This document shows, piece after piece, positions 16,622 through 24,597 of a stretch of DNA of 40,470 bases. Below the pieces are notes generated by a model that worked only from the letters and a program-made list of their open reading frames with translations, had not been told where the DNA came from and made no database searches. The stretch is taken from NCBI GenBank assembly GCA_027306505.1, contig DAHUZP010000017.1, forward strand, positions 111,244 to 151,713, given 5' to 3'. The DNA comes from Thermoplasmata archaeon. GTDB lineage: Archaea > Thermoplasmatota > Thermoplasmata > Lutacidiplasmatales > UBA184. The first letter of the stretch is position 1. Each line of letters begins with the position of its first letter. A program made the position numbers and the translations under genes.

Positions 16622-17487
16622 CAGAACTCCCGGAGCGCGAGGAAGCGCTCCACCGATGCATAGGGGAGGACCGGGCCGTCCCGGCAGAGGAGGTAGGGGC
16701 CGAACTGGCAGTGCCCGCATTGGCCGATGCCGCACTTCATGTTGCGCTCCATCGAGACATAGATGCGGGAGGTCAGGACCCCCCGCTCCTGGAGCGCGCG
16801 GGCCGTGCCCTTCATCATGATCTCAGGGCCGCAGAGGAAGGCCACCGTGGAGCTCCCCTCGAACCGCATGTCCGGGATGCGCTGGGTCACGATCCCGACG
16901 TCGCCGTACCACTCGGTGCCCGCCCGGTCGACGGTCACCTGGAAGCGCAGGTCGTCGCGGCCCCTCCAGCGCTGGATCTCCTCGTAGTACACGAGGTCCT
17001 TCGGGGTCCGGGCCCCGTAGGCGATCTCCACCCGGCGGAAGCGGTCGCGGTGGCTGAGGACCTCGTAGAGCACGGGCCTCAGAGGGGGAAGTCCCAGACC
17101 ACCGACGACCAGCAGCAGGTCCTTCCCTTCCGCCTCGTGGAGCGGCCATCCCTTTCCGTAGGGACCCCGGACCCCGAGCACATCGCCGACCCGCACCTGG
17201 GCAAGGGCGTCGGTGGTCTTCCCCGCGGAACGGACCGTGTGGACCCATCGACGGAGGTCGGAGGGGGAGCCTGCGATCGAGATGGCCGCCTCCCCGATGT
17301 TGGGGGCGTAGAGCATGTTGAACTGGCCGGGTAGGAAATCCGGACGGCGGGTCCCCTCCAGCGGCTCGAGCTCGATGGTCGCGGTATCCGCGGTCTCCTG
17401 CGTCCTCTCGCTCACCCGGTACGGCACCGGCGCCCAGGGGGTGCCGCTCTCCTGGGGGACGGGGGCTCCGAACGGCTCAGACGGCAT
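16621..17487 (-). CDS. hydG: hydrogenase gamma subunit, FAD/NAD(P) oxidoreductase with [2Fe-2S]
   Basis: A 288-residue flavoprotein of the ferredoxin-NADP reductase type that exchanges electrons with NAD(P). It has an FAD-binding barrel (residues about 20-110, [10 protein letters not shown]), a nucleotide-binding half with [19 protein letters not shown] (about 128), the segment [17 protein letters not shown], and a C-terminal [2Fe-2S] site [17 protein letters not shown]. This is the classical gamma subunit of archaeal sulfhydrogenases and group 3b enzymes. The gene overlaps the cyclic-nucleotide-domain gene by 11 bases. Confidence 0.94.
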   Translation of the reverse strand: MPSEPFGAPVPQESGTPWAPVPYRVSERTQETADTATIELEPLEGTRRPDFLPGQFNMLYAPNIGEAAISIAGSPSDLRRWVHTVRSAGKTTDALAQVRVGDVLGVRGPYGKGWPLHEAEGKDLLLVVGGLGLPPLRPVLYEVLSHRDRFRRVEIAYGARTPKDLVYYEEIQRWRGRDDLRFQVTVDRAGTEWYGDVGIVTQRIPDMRFEGSSTVAFLCGPEIMMKGTARALQERGVLTSRIYVSMERNMKCGIGQCGHCQFGPYLLCRDGPVLPYASVERFLALREF

Positions 17488-17944
17488 GGATGTCCATCAC
17501 CTGGATCCTAGCGATATGCAGCCGGCGGGAGATGACAGGCACCAGCCGAAGCATGAACTGGTAGGCGTCCTTTGGACGGTCCTCCAGGACCTTGCGGAGG
17601 GCGTTCCCCTCGATCGTCAGCACGCGGGTCGCCTTGAGGGCCCGGCCGTCCACCTGCCAGATCCGCGGGGGGAGCAGCCAGGACCAGCCCACGATCTCCC
17701 CGGGCCCTACCGTGAGGAGCGAGAGCCTGGGTCGGTCCGGAGCGACCAGTTCGAGGCCGATCTTCCCCTGCAGCACCAGGATGAGCTCTCCCGCGGGCTC
17801 CCCCTCCCGGACGACGGGGTCCCCCGTTTCGAACTCCCGCTCCTGCGTCGCGCCCTCGATCGCGTCCAGGAATCCCGGGTCCAGGCCCTGCAGGAACGGG
17901 TGCGTCCGGAGCTCCCGAGCGAGCTCGCGGCGGTCCTCCTTCAT
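17477..17944 (-). CDS. cyclic-nucleotide-binding-domain protein in hydrogenase operon
   Basis: A 155-residue stand-alone cNMP-binding (Crp/Fnr-type) beta-barrel: HPFLQGLDPGFLDAIEG, FETGDPVVREGEPAGELILVLQGKIGL, then VGPGEIVGWSWLLPP as the phosphate-binding-cassette region, and a C-terminal helix. No DNA-binding helix-turn-helix follows, so it is not a normal transcription factor. It starts with an ATGA overlap on the beta-subunit gene and overlaps the gamma gene, so it is an integral operon member. A role as an allosteric or assembly subunit of the hydrogenase is inference; similar domains occur in other group 3b clusters from memory. Confidence 0.88.
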   Translation of the reverse strand: MKEDRRELARELRTHPFLQGLDPGFLDAIEGATQEREFETGDPVVREGEPAGELILVLQGKIGLELVAPDRPRLSLLTVGPGEIVGWSWLLPPRIWQVDGRALKATRVLTIEGNALRKVLEDRPKDAYQFMLRLVPVISRRLHIARIQVMDIHAV

Positions 17945-19101
17945 GCCTTGGCCCCCTGGGCGGTCGTCGGGGTGGAGGGGGCCTTCGCCCTCAGGGCCGC
18001 GAGCTCCTCGGTGAGGTCGATGCCCACCGGGCACCAGGTGATGCAACGGCCACAACCGACGCATCCGGAGGTGCCGAACTGGTCCCACCAGGTCCCGAGC
18101 TTGTGGTTGAGCCACTGGCGGTAACGGGAGGCGATGGACGAGCGGACCGAGATCGTGTGGAGCTGGCTGAAGGCGAGATTGAAGCAGGAGTCCCAGCGGC
18201 GGAAATGCTCGGAGGTCTCCCCAGAGAGGGAGGGGACCTCCTCGGTCGTCGAGCAGAAGCAGGTGGGGCAGGCCATGGTGCAATTGGTGCAGGCCAGGCA
18301 TCGTCGGCCCACCGTCTCCCATCGAGGGTGCTCCAGGTTCTCCTGCAGGAGGTCGTGAGCCTCGTCGACGGGGAGCGATCGTTGGATCCCCGCCCGTACC
18401 CGGGCCCTCTGGGCCCCGAGGTCACCCTGGTCCTCCTCGGTGCCCGCCCGGAGCGGAAGCTGCCGAAGGAGCGCCCGACCCCGGTCGGTCGCGGCCTCCA
18501 CGAGGAACCGGTGCCCCCAAGGGGAGAGCAGCTCTCGCAAGGACAGGTCGAACCCCTGGGTCACCTCCGGCCCGGTCCGCATCGAGGGGCAGAAGCAGGT
18601 GGGGGCGGAGGTCGAGCACTCCACCGCGATGATGAGCGCCGAGGAGCGCCGCTGGCTATAGGTAGGGTCGACGACCCCTCCCTGGAAGACCCGGTCGCTG
18701 ATCTGGAGCGCGGCGAGCTCACAGGCGCGGACGCCAAGGAAGGCGAGGGGCTTGTCCTCCAGGGTGGGCCCTGGAGCGACCTGGAGACGGTTCCCCTCCT
18801 GGCGCGTGCTCCACAGGAGATGGTGCGGGGGAAAGAGGTACTTCTTCCAGCTATGGGGCCCCACGTTGAAATCGAAGACCCGGCCATCCTCGGAGCGCTC
18901 GAGCCGGTAGGTGCCGGCCTCCTGCCGGTCCCGCCAGCCGATGGGCAGGTCCTCCTCGGTGCGCAGCTCGTCGTAGACGATGGCCCCGTCCCGAACGCGG
19001 GGCCCCACGACGCGGTACCCTGCCCCGTTCAGGACCTCGAGGAGCCTGCCTAGGTCCTTGCGCTCCAAGACCCCGGCGGTATCGGAGGGGGCAGGGGACA
19101 T
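17941..19101 (-). CDS. hydB: hydrogenase beta subunit, two [4Fe-4S] clusters
   Basis: A 386-residue iron-sulfur subunit like sulfhydrogenase beta and anaerobic sulfite reductase A. Two ferredoxin-type motifs lie in the C-terminal half: CLACTNCTMACPTC and CVGCGRCITWCPVGIDL, with further cysteines at FCST and in CSTSAPTCFC (about residue 165). It passes electrons between the small subunit and flavin subunit. I chose ATG 19101 (MSPAPSDTAG) because the upstream 50 codons are basic and lack family character. It is the first gene of the hydrogenase operon, 92 bases after the thermosome stop; a separate promoter is not obvious. Confidence 0.92.
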   Translation of the reverse strand: MSPAPSDTAGVLERKDLGRLLEVLNGAGYRVVGPRVRDGAIVYDELRTEEDLPIGWRDRQEAGTYRLERSEDGRVFDFNVGPHSWKKYLFPPHHLLWSTRQEGNRLQVAPGPTLEDKPLAFLGVRACELAALQISDRVFQGGVVDPTYSQRRSSALIIAVECSTSAPTCFCPSMRTGPEVTQGFDLSLRELLSPWGHRFLVEAATDRGRALLRQLPLRAGTEEDQGDLGAQRARVRAGIQRSLPVDEAHDLLQENLEHPRWETVGRRCLACTNCTMACPTCFCSTTEEVPSLSGETSEHFRRWDSCFNLAFSQLHTISVRSSIASRYRQWLNHKLGTWWDQFGTSGCVGCGRCITWCPVGIDLTEELAALRAKAPSTPTTAQGAKA

Positions 19102-19192
19102 GGGTCGACCTCGAGCACCGCCGGTCGGGAGCCGAGAGGCGTGGGCCTCCGCTGACCGGTTCGCTCGAGCTCGCGGAGACCTCTCCTTGGAC

Positions 19193-20824
19193 TTAGACCT
19201 TGTGAGGGCCCGGTTCCATCGCGGGACCTGAGGACGGTCCACCGGCCCCATGGCCTCCCTTGGCCGCGATGATGTCGTTGACCCGCAGGATCATGACCGC
19301 CGCCTCGGTCGCGCTCAAGATCGCCTGGCGGCCGACGCGCACCGGCTCCACCGCGACCTCCGACATGTCGGCCAAGCGTCCCTCGAGGACATCGATCCCC
19401 AGGTCCTTCTCGCCCAGTCGGTGCCGGCGCCTGAGCTCGAGCAAGGTCCCCACCTTGTCCATACCGGCGTTCTCCGCGAGGGTCATCGGGAGCACGTCCA
19501 TCGCGTCCGCGAACGCCTGGACCGCCATCTGTTCCCGCCCGCCGACGGTGTCGGCGTAGTTGCGGAGATCGGAGGAGACCTCGATCGCCGAGGCTCCGGC
19601 CCCCGTGGTCACGGCCCCGTCCTCGATCACGAGCCCCACGGTGGAGATCGCGTCCACGAGGGAGCGCTCGGCCTCGTCCACGACATGCTCGGTCCCTCCA
19701 CGGATGAGCAGGCTCACGGCCTTCGCGCCCTGGCAACCCAGGAAGAAGGTCATCTTCTCCTCGCCCACCTTCCTCTCCTCGACCCGGGCGGCCTGGCCGA
19801 GCGACCCGGGCTCGAGCTCCTCCCAGCGGCTCAAGAGGTCCGCCCCGGTCGCCTTCGCCAGGAGGTCCATGTCGGAGCGCTTGACCTGGCTCACGGCGAG
19901 GACCTTCGCCCGGGCGAGGTACTGCTGGGCGACCTCGTCGATCCCCTTCTCACAGACGACCACGTTGGCCCCGGAACGGGTCACGGCCTCCACCATCGCC
20001 CGGAGCATGCGGTCCTCTTCGGCGAGGAACGCCTCCATCGCGCGGGGATCGGTGATCTTGACCTCGCGGGTCACCTCCCCCTTGCGGACCTCGAGAGCGC
20101 CCTCCATGAGGGCGACCCGGGCCCCGTGCACCTCCTTCGGCATCCCCACGTGCAGCACGGGCTTATCGAGGATGAGCCCCTCGACGAGCTCGGTCGAGTC
20201 CACGTTGCCCCCTTGGCGCTTGACCAGCTTGATGTTCTTCCGGTCGCACTTCCACGCGGCTCCGACCGGCTCTGCGATCGCGCGCACCGCCCGGACGGTG
20301 AGACCCGCGAGGAAGGCGCGGTCGGAGGAGACCCCCTTGGACATCATGGAGGTCATCGCGACCTTGTGCAGGACCTCCTCCTGGTCGCGCGGGACCGCTC
20401 GGGCCCCCTCGGTCAGCCGGCTCGTCGCACGCTCGGCGGCCAGCCGGAACCCCTGCGTGATCGACGTCGGATGGATGCCCTGGTCCAGCAGGCCCCCCGC
20501 GCTCCGAAGCAGCTCTCCGGCGAGGATCACCGAGGTCTTCGTCCCGTCGCCGCACTCCTGGTCCTGGGTCTTCGCGACCTCCACCAACATCTTGGCGGCC
20601 GGGTGCTCCACCTCCATCGACCTCAGGATGGTCGCCCCGTCGTTGGTGATCACGATGTCCCCGGAGGCTTCGACGAGCATCTTGTCCATGCCCCGCGGCC
20701 CGAGCGTCGAGCGAAGGGCGTCCGAGACCGCCCTTGCGGCCTCGATGTTGGCGTGCTGGGCGTCCTTTCCTTCCTCTCGGGTCGTCCCTTCCCGAAGAAG
20801 GATCACCGGTGTACCTGCGAACAT
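19193..20824 (-). CDS. thermosome subunit (group II chaperonin)
   Basis: A 543-residue archaeal chaperonin subunit that folds proteins in an ATP-driven, self-lidded double ring. ATP motifs are intact: SDALRSTLGPRGMDKML, DIVITNDGATIL and the catalytic GDGTKTSVILAGELL. The N-terminal GGTPV-like strand is present as FAGTPVILLREGT. Length is normal. The ATG at 20824 gives the standard N-terminus. The C-terminus (GAGGPSSGPAMEPGPHKV) is short and proline-rich rather than the common GGM tail. A dyad-symmetric site and a TATA-like patch lie upstream. Other thermosome subunits may be encoded elsewhere. Confidence 0.97.
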   Translation of the reverse strand: MFAGTPVILLREGTTREEGKDAQHANIEAARAVSDALRSTLGPRGMDKMLVEASGDIVITNDGATILRSMEVEHPAAKMLVEVAKTQDQECGDGTKTSVILAGELLRSAGGLLDQGIHPTSITQGFRLAAERATSRLTEGARAVPRDQEEVLHKVAMTSMMSKGVSSDRAFLAGLTVRAVRAIAEPVGAAWKCDRKNIKLVKRQGGNVDSTELVEGLILDKPVLHVGMPKEVHGARVALMEGALEVRKGEVTREVKITDPRAMEAFLAEEDRMLRAMVEAVTRSGANVVVCEKGIDEVAQQYLARAKVLAVSQVKRSDMDLLAKATGADLLSRWEELEPGSLGQAARVEERKVGEEKMTFFLGCQGAKAVSLLIRGGTEHVVDEAERSLVDAISTVGLVIEDGAVTTGAGASAIEVSSDLRNYADTVGGREQMAVQAFADAMDVLPMTLAENAGMDKVGTLLELRRRHRLGEKDLGIDVLEGRLADMSEVAVEPVRVGRQAILSATEAAVMILRVNDIIAAKGGHGAGGPSSGPAMEPGPHKV

Positions 20825-20858
20825 CGGGGCCTCTCGATGCTCGATGCTCCCCGACGGG

Positions 20859-20892
20859 GCATTAGTCCGCCGTCAAGTGACCTTCACGGCGG
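20859..20892 (-). promoter_or_regulatory. dyad-symmetric site and TATA-like patch upstream of the thermosome
   Basis: Positions 20867-20892 form an interrupted palindrome: CCGCCGT and ACGGCGG outer arms with AAG and CTT inner arms, 20 of 26 bases symmetric. Directly downstream on the minus strand, GACTAATG (about 20859-20866) is a TATA-like patch some 38 bases before the ATG. The arrangement suits an operator abutting the promoter. The palindrome could alternatively be the 3' hairpin of the ilvE transcript, whose stop is at 20918. Confidence 0.45.
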
Positions 20893-20917
20893 GGGAGGGG
20901 CGCGCCCTCCGCCTCCG

Positions 20918-21841
20918 TCAGTTCGTGTAGGTCAGCCACGAGGCGTGCCTCGGGTCCCGTCCGCGGATGACCGCTTCGTAGAGCCCCTGGAGCTCTCGCG
21001 TCAGAGGATGCTTCCCGTCCCCGATGGGACGGCCATCGACCTCCCGGATGGGCGTGATCCCGGCGGCCGTGCCGCTGTAGAAGAGCTCGTCCGCGGTGAA
21101 GAGCTCCTCTCGGGTGAAGTCGGTCCGCTGGAAGGCGATCCCCTGCTCGTGGGCGAGCTGGATCACGCTGTCTCGCGTGATCCCCCTCAGGATCCCCGAG
21201 CTGGCGGGCGGGGTGCTCAGCACCCGGTCGCGGACGCGAAAGATGTTCTCCCCCGGACCCTCGGCGACCTTCCCTTCGGAGTTGAGGAGGATGGCCTCCT
21301 CGTAGCCCGCGGCCGTCGCCTCCATCTTCGCCAGCGCCGAGTTGGCGTAGTTCGCGGCGCACTTCGCCTGCGGCGGGAGGGACCTCGCGTCGTTCCGCAC
21401 CCAGCTCGAGATGGTCGCCCGCACCCCCTTCTCGACCCCCTCGGAGCCCAGGTAGGCGCCCCAGGGCCACAGGGCGACCGCGACCTGGACCGGACACTTG
21501 GTGGGGTCGAGCCCCATCTCGCCATATCCGGAGAAGGCGACCGGGCGCAGGTAGGCCTCGTCCACGTCGTTCGCACGGACCAGGTCCGTGCAGGCCTGGT
21601 GGAGGGCCGAGCGGTCGAAGGGGAGACGCATCCGGTAGATCTTCGCGCTGTTGAGGAAGCGGTCCAGGTGCTCGTCGAGGCGGAAGATCGCGGGACCGCG
21701 GTCGGTGCGATGGCACCGGATGCCTTCGAAGATCGTGTAGCCGTAGTGAAGGCCGTGCGTGAGCACATGGACGCGAGCTTCGTCCCAAGGGACCAGTTTC
21801 CCATCCATCCAGATCTTCTTCTGAGCACGTATCGCGACCAT
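20918..21841 (-). CDS. ilvE: branched-chain amino acid aminotransferase
   Basis: A 307-residue class IV PLP aminotransferase that makes or degrades Leu, Ile and Val. The N-terminal HGLHYGYTIFEGIRCH, the catalytic lysine in QAKCAANYANSALAK (about residue 161), the glutamate loop VAEGPGENIF and the C-terminal LFYSGTAAGITPI match IlvE, with the standard length. A TATA-like patch lies 27 bases before the ATG, implying a leaderless message. The gene is divergent from the cDPG synthetase homologue and upstream of the thermosome on the same strand. Confidence 0.95.
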   Translation of the reverse strand: MVAIRAQKKIWMDGKLVPWDEARVHVLTHGLHYGYTIFEGIRCHRTDRGPAIFRLDEHLDRFLNSAKIYRMRLPFDRSALHQACTDLVRANDVDEAYLRPVAFSGYGEMGLDPTKCPVQVAVALWPWGAYLGSEGVEKGVRATISSWVRNDARSLPPQAKCAANYANSALAKMEATAAGYEEAILLNSEGKVAEGPGENIFRVRDRVLSTPPASSGILRGITRDSVIQLAHEQGIAFQRTDFTREELFTADELFYSGTAAGITPIREVDGRPIGDGKHPLTRELQGLYEAVIRGRDPRHASWLTYTN

Positions 21842-21862
21842 CGTCCAGGGAAGGCAGGTGCC

Positions 21863-21874
21863 AGGATTTTAGCC
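21863..21874 (-). promoter_or_regulatory. TATA-like element for ilvE
   Basis: On the minus strand GGGCTAAAATCC is the only A/T-rich patch in the divergent intergenic region, with its centre 27-28 bases before the ilvE ATG at 21841. The spacing points to a leaderless transcript. Confidence 0.55.
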
Positions 21875-21930
21875 CCCAGGTCAACTCTCGTCCACCAGCG
21901 CGTCATCTTCCGTCGGGACCACCCCAGGGC

Positions 21931-23307
21931 ATGCCTGCTTCCAAAGGACGCACCCGGGTGCTGATCATGGGGGCCGCCGGCCGGGACTTCCACAACTTCC
22001 ACATGCTCTACCGAGGGCGAAGGCAGTACGACGTGGTCGCCTTCAGCGCTGCCCAGATCCCGGACATCGCCGGACGGTCCTACCCCGCCGCGCTGGCCGG
22101 CCCGGGGTATCCCGAAGGCATCCCGATCGTCGCCGAGGAGGAAGTAGCGGACCTGGTCCGCCGGGAGGGGATCGACCAGGTCGTCCTCTCCTATTCGGAT
22201 CTCTCCCACGAGCAGGTCATGCACCAGGCCTCGATCGCCCTCGCGGCAGGCGCGAGCTTCGTCTTGCCTGGTCCCCGGGAGACCATGCTCCGCTCTCGGA
22301 AGCCGGTCGTCAGCGTATGCGCTGTGCGGACCGGTTGCGGGAAGAGCCCGATCAGTCGCTACCTCTCCCGGCGCCTCGCCTGGCACGGGCTCCGCGTGGC
22401 GGTGGTCCGTCACCCCATGCCCTACGGAAACCTCGAGAAGCAGGCCGTACAGCGCTTCGCACGACTATCGGACCTCACCAGGGCGCACTGCACCATCGAG
22501 GAGCGGGAGGAGTACGAGCCCCACTTGCGGCAGGGCGCGGTGGTCTGGGCGGGGGTCGACTATGGGGAGATCCTCCGCCGCGCCGAGGACGAGGCGGACG
22601 TGATCCTGTGGGACGGGGGCAACAACGACCTGCCGTTCATCGCCCCGGACCTCCACATCGTCGTCGCCGATCCGCTTCGTGCGGGTCACGAGACGAGCTA
22701 CCACCCGGGAGAGGCCAACTTCCGCATGGCGGACATCCTCATCGTGAACAAGGTCTCCACGGCGAAGCCGGCCCAGGTGGAGAGCGTGGAGGCGCGGGCC
22801 CGCGCTCTCAACCCCCGAGCCCAGTTGTTCCGGGGCGACCTCGCGATCGCCGCCCAACGGGCCGAGCGGATCCGCGGACAGACGGTCCTCGTGGTCGAGG
22901 ACGGCCCGACGGTCACGCATGGCGGCATGGGCTACGGTGCAGGGATGATCCTCGCGCGCTCTCTGCACGCGGTCCCGGTGGACCCACGTCGCTCGGCGGT
23001 GGGCAGCCTGGTCCAGGTCCTGGCGCGCAACCCCCAGCTGGAGGGCGTGCTTCCGGCGATGGGCTACTCACGGGCCCAGGTGAAGGACCTGGAGGAGACG
23101 ATTCGTCGCTCGAAGGCGCGCTTCGTCGTCGACGGCAGCCCGGTGGACCTTGGGAAGGTCGTCCACGTGCCCCAGCCCATCGTGTCGGTAGGCTACGAGT
23201 ACGTCGACCTGGGGGGGAAGCTCGCCGAGGCCCTGGAGGGGTTCCTCAGGTCCAAGGGATTGCTCAGCGCCCAGGCCGCCGCCCCCAGCCCCCTGCCAGC
23301 TCGCTGA
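21931..23307 (+). CDS. cyclic 2,3-diphosphoglycerate synthetase homologue (P-loop GTPase-like)
   Basis: A 458-residue protein matching the cDPG synthetase family. It has an N-terminal Rossmann-like part (VLIMGAAGRDFHNFHMLYRG), a P-loop in AVRTGCGKSPISRYL (Gly-Lys-Ser at residues 137-139) and the family segments ILWDGGNNDLPFI, DPLRAGHETSYHPGEANFRMAD and VIVNKV-like LIVNKVSTAK. In Methanothermus the enzyme makes the thermoprotectant cyclic 2,3-diphosphoglycerate from 2,3-DPG; many homologues in other archaea and bacteria are untested, so the product here is uncertain. It is divergent from ilvE, and length is normal for the family. Confidence 0.88.
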   Translation: MPASKGRTRVLIMGAAGRDFHNFHMLYRGRRQYDVVAFSAAQIPDIAGRSYPAALAGPGYPEGIPIVAEEEVADLVRREGIDQVVLSYSDLSHEQVMHQASIALAAGASFVLPGPRETMLRSRKPVVSVCAVRTGCGKSPISRYLSRRLAWHGLRVAVVRHPMPYGNLEKQAVQRFARLSDLTRAHCTIEEREEYEPHLRQGAVVWAGVDYGEILRRAEDEADVILWDGGNNDLPFIAPDLHIVVADPLRAGHETSYHPGEANFRMADILIVNKVSTAKPAQVESVEARARALNPRAQLFRGDLAIAAQRAERIRGQTVLVVEDGPTVTHGGMGYGAGMILARSLHAVPVDPRRSAVGSLVQVLARNPQLEGVLPAMGYSRAQVKDLEETIRRSKARFVVDGSPVDLGKVVHVPQPIVSVGYEYVDLGGKLAEALEGFLRSKGLLSAQAAAPSPLPAR

Positions 23308-23381
23308 GCTCGGGGAACCACGAGGATCGGGGCACGTCGTCCCCCTCTCGAAGAGGCCGAGTAAAGCCCCCTTGACAGAAG

Positions 23382-23390
23382 GGTTAGCCC
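23382..23390 (+). promoter_or_regulatory. TATA-like element for the CBS gene at 23415
   Basis: GGTTAGCCC has its centre about 28 bases before the ATG at 23415, which has no Shine-Dalgarno. Another A/T-rich patch, GTAAAG (23361-23366), lies further upstream and is the alternative. Confidence 0.4.
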
Positions 23391-23414
23391 CCCCTCCGAA
23401 CTGGCATCCCTGCT

Positions 23415-23894
23415 ATGCTAGCGATGGAGGGGGCGAGCGGTGTGCTCGTCGCGCACGCGATGACGGGGGATGTGGTCGTGACGCACCCGGAGTCCACGCT
23501 CTGGGAAGCGGCCCGGACGCTGCGGGAGGCGGACATCTCGGGCGTACCGGTGGTGGACCACCGGGGGGCCCTGGTGGGGATCCTGAGCGAGAAGGACATC
23601 GCCCGGTCCCTCGCGGAGCTGACCGGGCGGCACAACGCCCCCCACATCTTGGACGTCCTGCTCAGCGGGAGCGGGTCCGTCGGGTCGCTGGCCGGCATGG
23701 CCCACGAGCTCCTGCAGAACACGCGGGTCTCCGAGGCCATGAGCCTGGACCCGGTCACCACGTCGCCCGACACACCCCTGGACACGGCGGCCGGCATCAT
23801 GAAGGAGCGGAGGATCAACCGCCTGCCGGTGCTCAAGAGCGGCCATCTGGTCGGGATCCTGACCCGGCATGACATCCTCGCGGCGACCCCCTGA
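23415..23894 (+). CDS. two-CBS-domain protein
   Basis: A 159-residue Bateman-module protein: CBS1 about residues 15-72 (AHAMTGDVVVTH... ILSEKDIARSL) and CBS2 about 105-159 (VSEAMSLDPVTT... ILTRHDILAA). The linker begins LDVLLSGSG, comparable with the other three CBS proteins of this window. It has no effector domain. No Shine-Dalgarno is seen before the ATG at 23415; a second ATG at 23424 is possible. It stands as a single gene between the cDPG synthetase homologue and a small unknown gene. Confidence 0.92.
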   Translation: MLAMEGASGVLVAHAMTGDVVVTHPESTLWEAARTLREADISGVPVVDHRGALVGILSEKDIARSLAELTGRHNAPHILDVLLSGSGSVGSLAGMAHELLQNTRVSEAMSLDPVTTSPDTPLDTAAGIMKERRINRLPVLKSGHLVGILTRHDILAATP

Positions 23895-23988
23895 GGGGGG
23901 CGAAGGGAAGCGCCGGCCCTGGAGCGAGCCGCGAACTCCCGGGCCGGGCTCGCTCTCACGGGATCGGTGGAGCGGTCTTCACGGACGG

Positions 23989-24024
23989 TCTATCTTCCCT
24001 GTGGAGCGTACACCCTCCGAGGGG
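23989..24024 (+). promoter_or_regulatory. probable TATA element and Shine-Dalgarno of the gene at 24028
   Basis: GTCTATCTT (23988-23996) lies about 36 bases before the ATG, and GAGGGG (24019-24024) forms a ribosome site three bases before the start. Confidence 0.4.
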
Positions 24025-24027
24025 TCC

Positions 24028-24483
24028 ATGGCCAACACGGGTCGGTTGTCAGGTCTTCCCACAGAACTCGGTTATGCTCGTCACCACCTCCCTGTGGGGG
24101 AGTTCGAGGACCCGAACGATCCGAACGCGGCCATGGACCTTGAGGCGGATGGGATCATCGAGCACTTCGAGCCCACCCCTCCCTCCACCCGCGGGCCCCG
24201 TCCGGTCGCCGGGGGAGGCGCGAGCCGGAAGATCGTCTTCATCTGCAAGTCCGCGCCGCGGTACGCCGTCCACACCCTGCTCGCGCCGCCGAAGGAGTCC
24301 ATCGCCCGTTGGAAGGGATGGCTGGACCGCTACGAGACCTGGTCGGTGCTCGTGGAGGGACACCCTGAGTTCAGCCACCGGAACCTTCGCGGCCGTCGAG
24401 TGCCTGCTCACGAGGAGGAGGCCGTGCCCAACGTCCGGACCGAGGCCCCCGAACTGGAGGACGCGTCCTCCTCCTTCCTTTGA
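24028..24483 (+). CDS. small unknown protein
   Basis: I do not recognise this 151-residue acidic protein. The first half is rich in Pro, Asp and Glu and probably unstructured (EFEDPNDPNAAMDLEADG). The middle, ASRKIVFICKSAPRYAVHTL followed by PKESIARWKGWLDRYETWSVLVEG, looks like a compact alpha/beta unit of about 60 residues. The tail is acidic and serine-rich. The start is supported by GAGGGG at 24019-24024. It converges on the hsp20 gene. Its codon use is like its neighbours, so it is likely real. Confidence 0.7.
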   Translation: MANTGRLSGLPTELGYARHHLPVGEFEDPNDPNAAMDLEADGIIEHFEPTPPSTRGPRPVAGGGASRKIVFICKSAPRYAVHTLLAPPKESIARWKGWLDRYETWSVLVEGHPEFSHRNLRGRRVPAHEEEAVPNVRTEAPELEDASSSFL

Positions 24484-24597
24484 GCTCGGGTGAGCTCCAC
24501 GCCCACGCCCGGGTCCTCTGTTCCCAAGCGTAGGTTTCCCGTTCGCGGCTCCTTCCTCGAGGGATGGTTCCGTCCCTGTCGGCGTGAGGGTGCTCCC

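Noticed and set aside
14538-16661. Apparent 707-residue protein covering the large hydrogenase subunit and beyond
   Set aside because: Only the C-terminal 431 residues match; the upstream part is the antisense-frame shadow of the small-subunit gene. The GTGA overlap at 15830-15833 marks the true start.
19250-21964. 904-codon plus-strand open frame opposite the thermosome and ilvE genes
   Set aside because: It is antisense to two certain genes and shows no motif.
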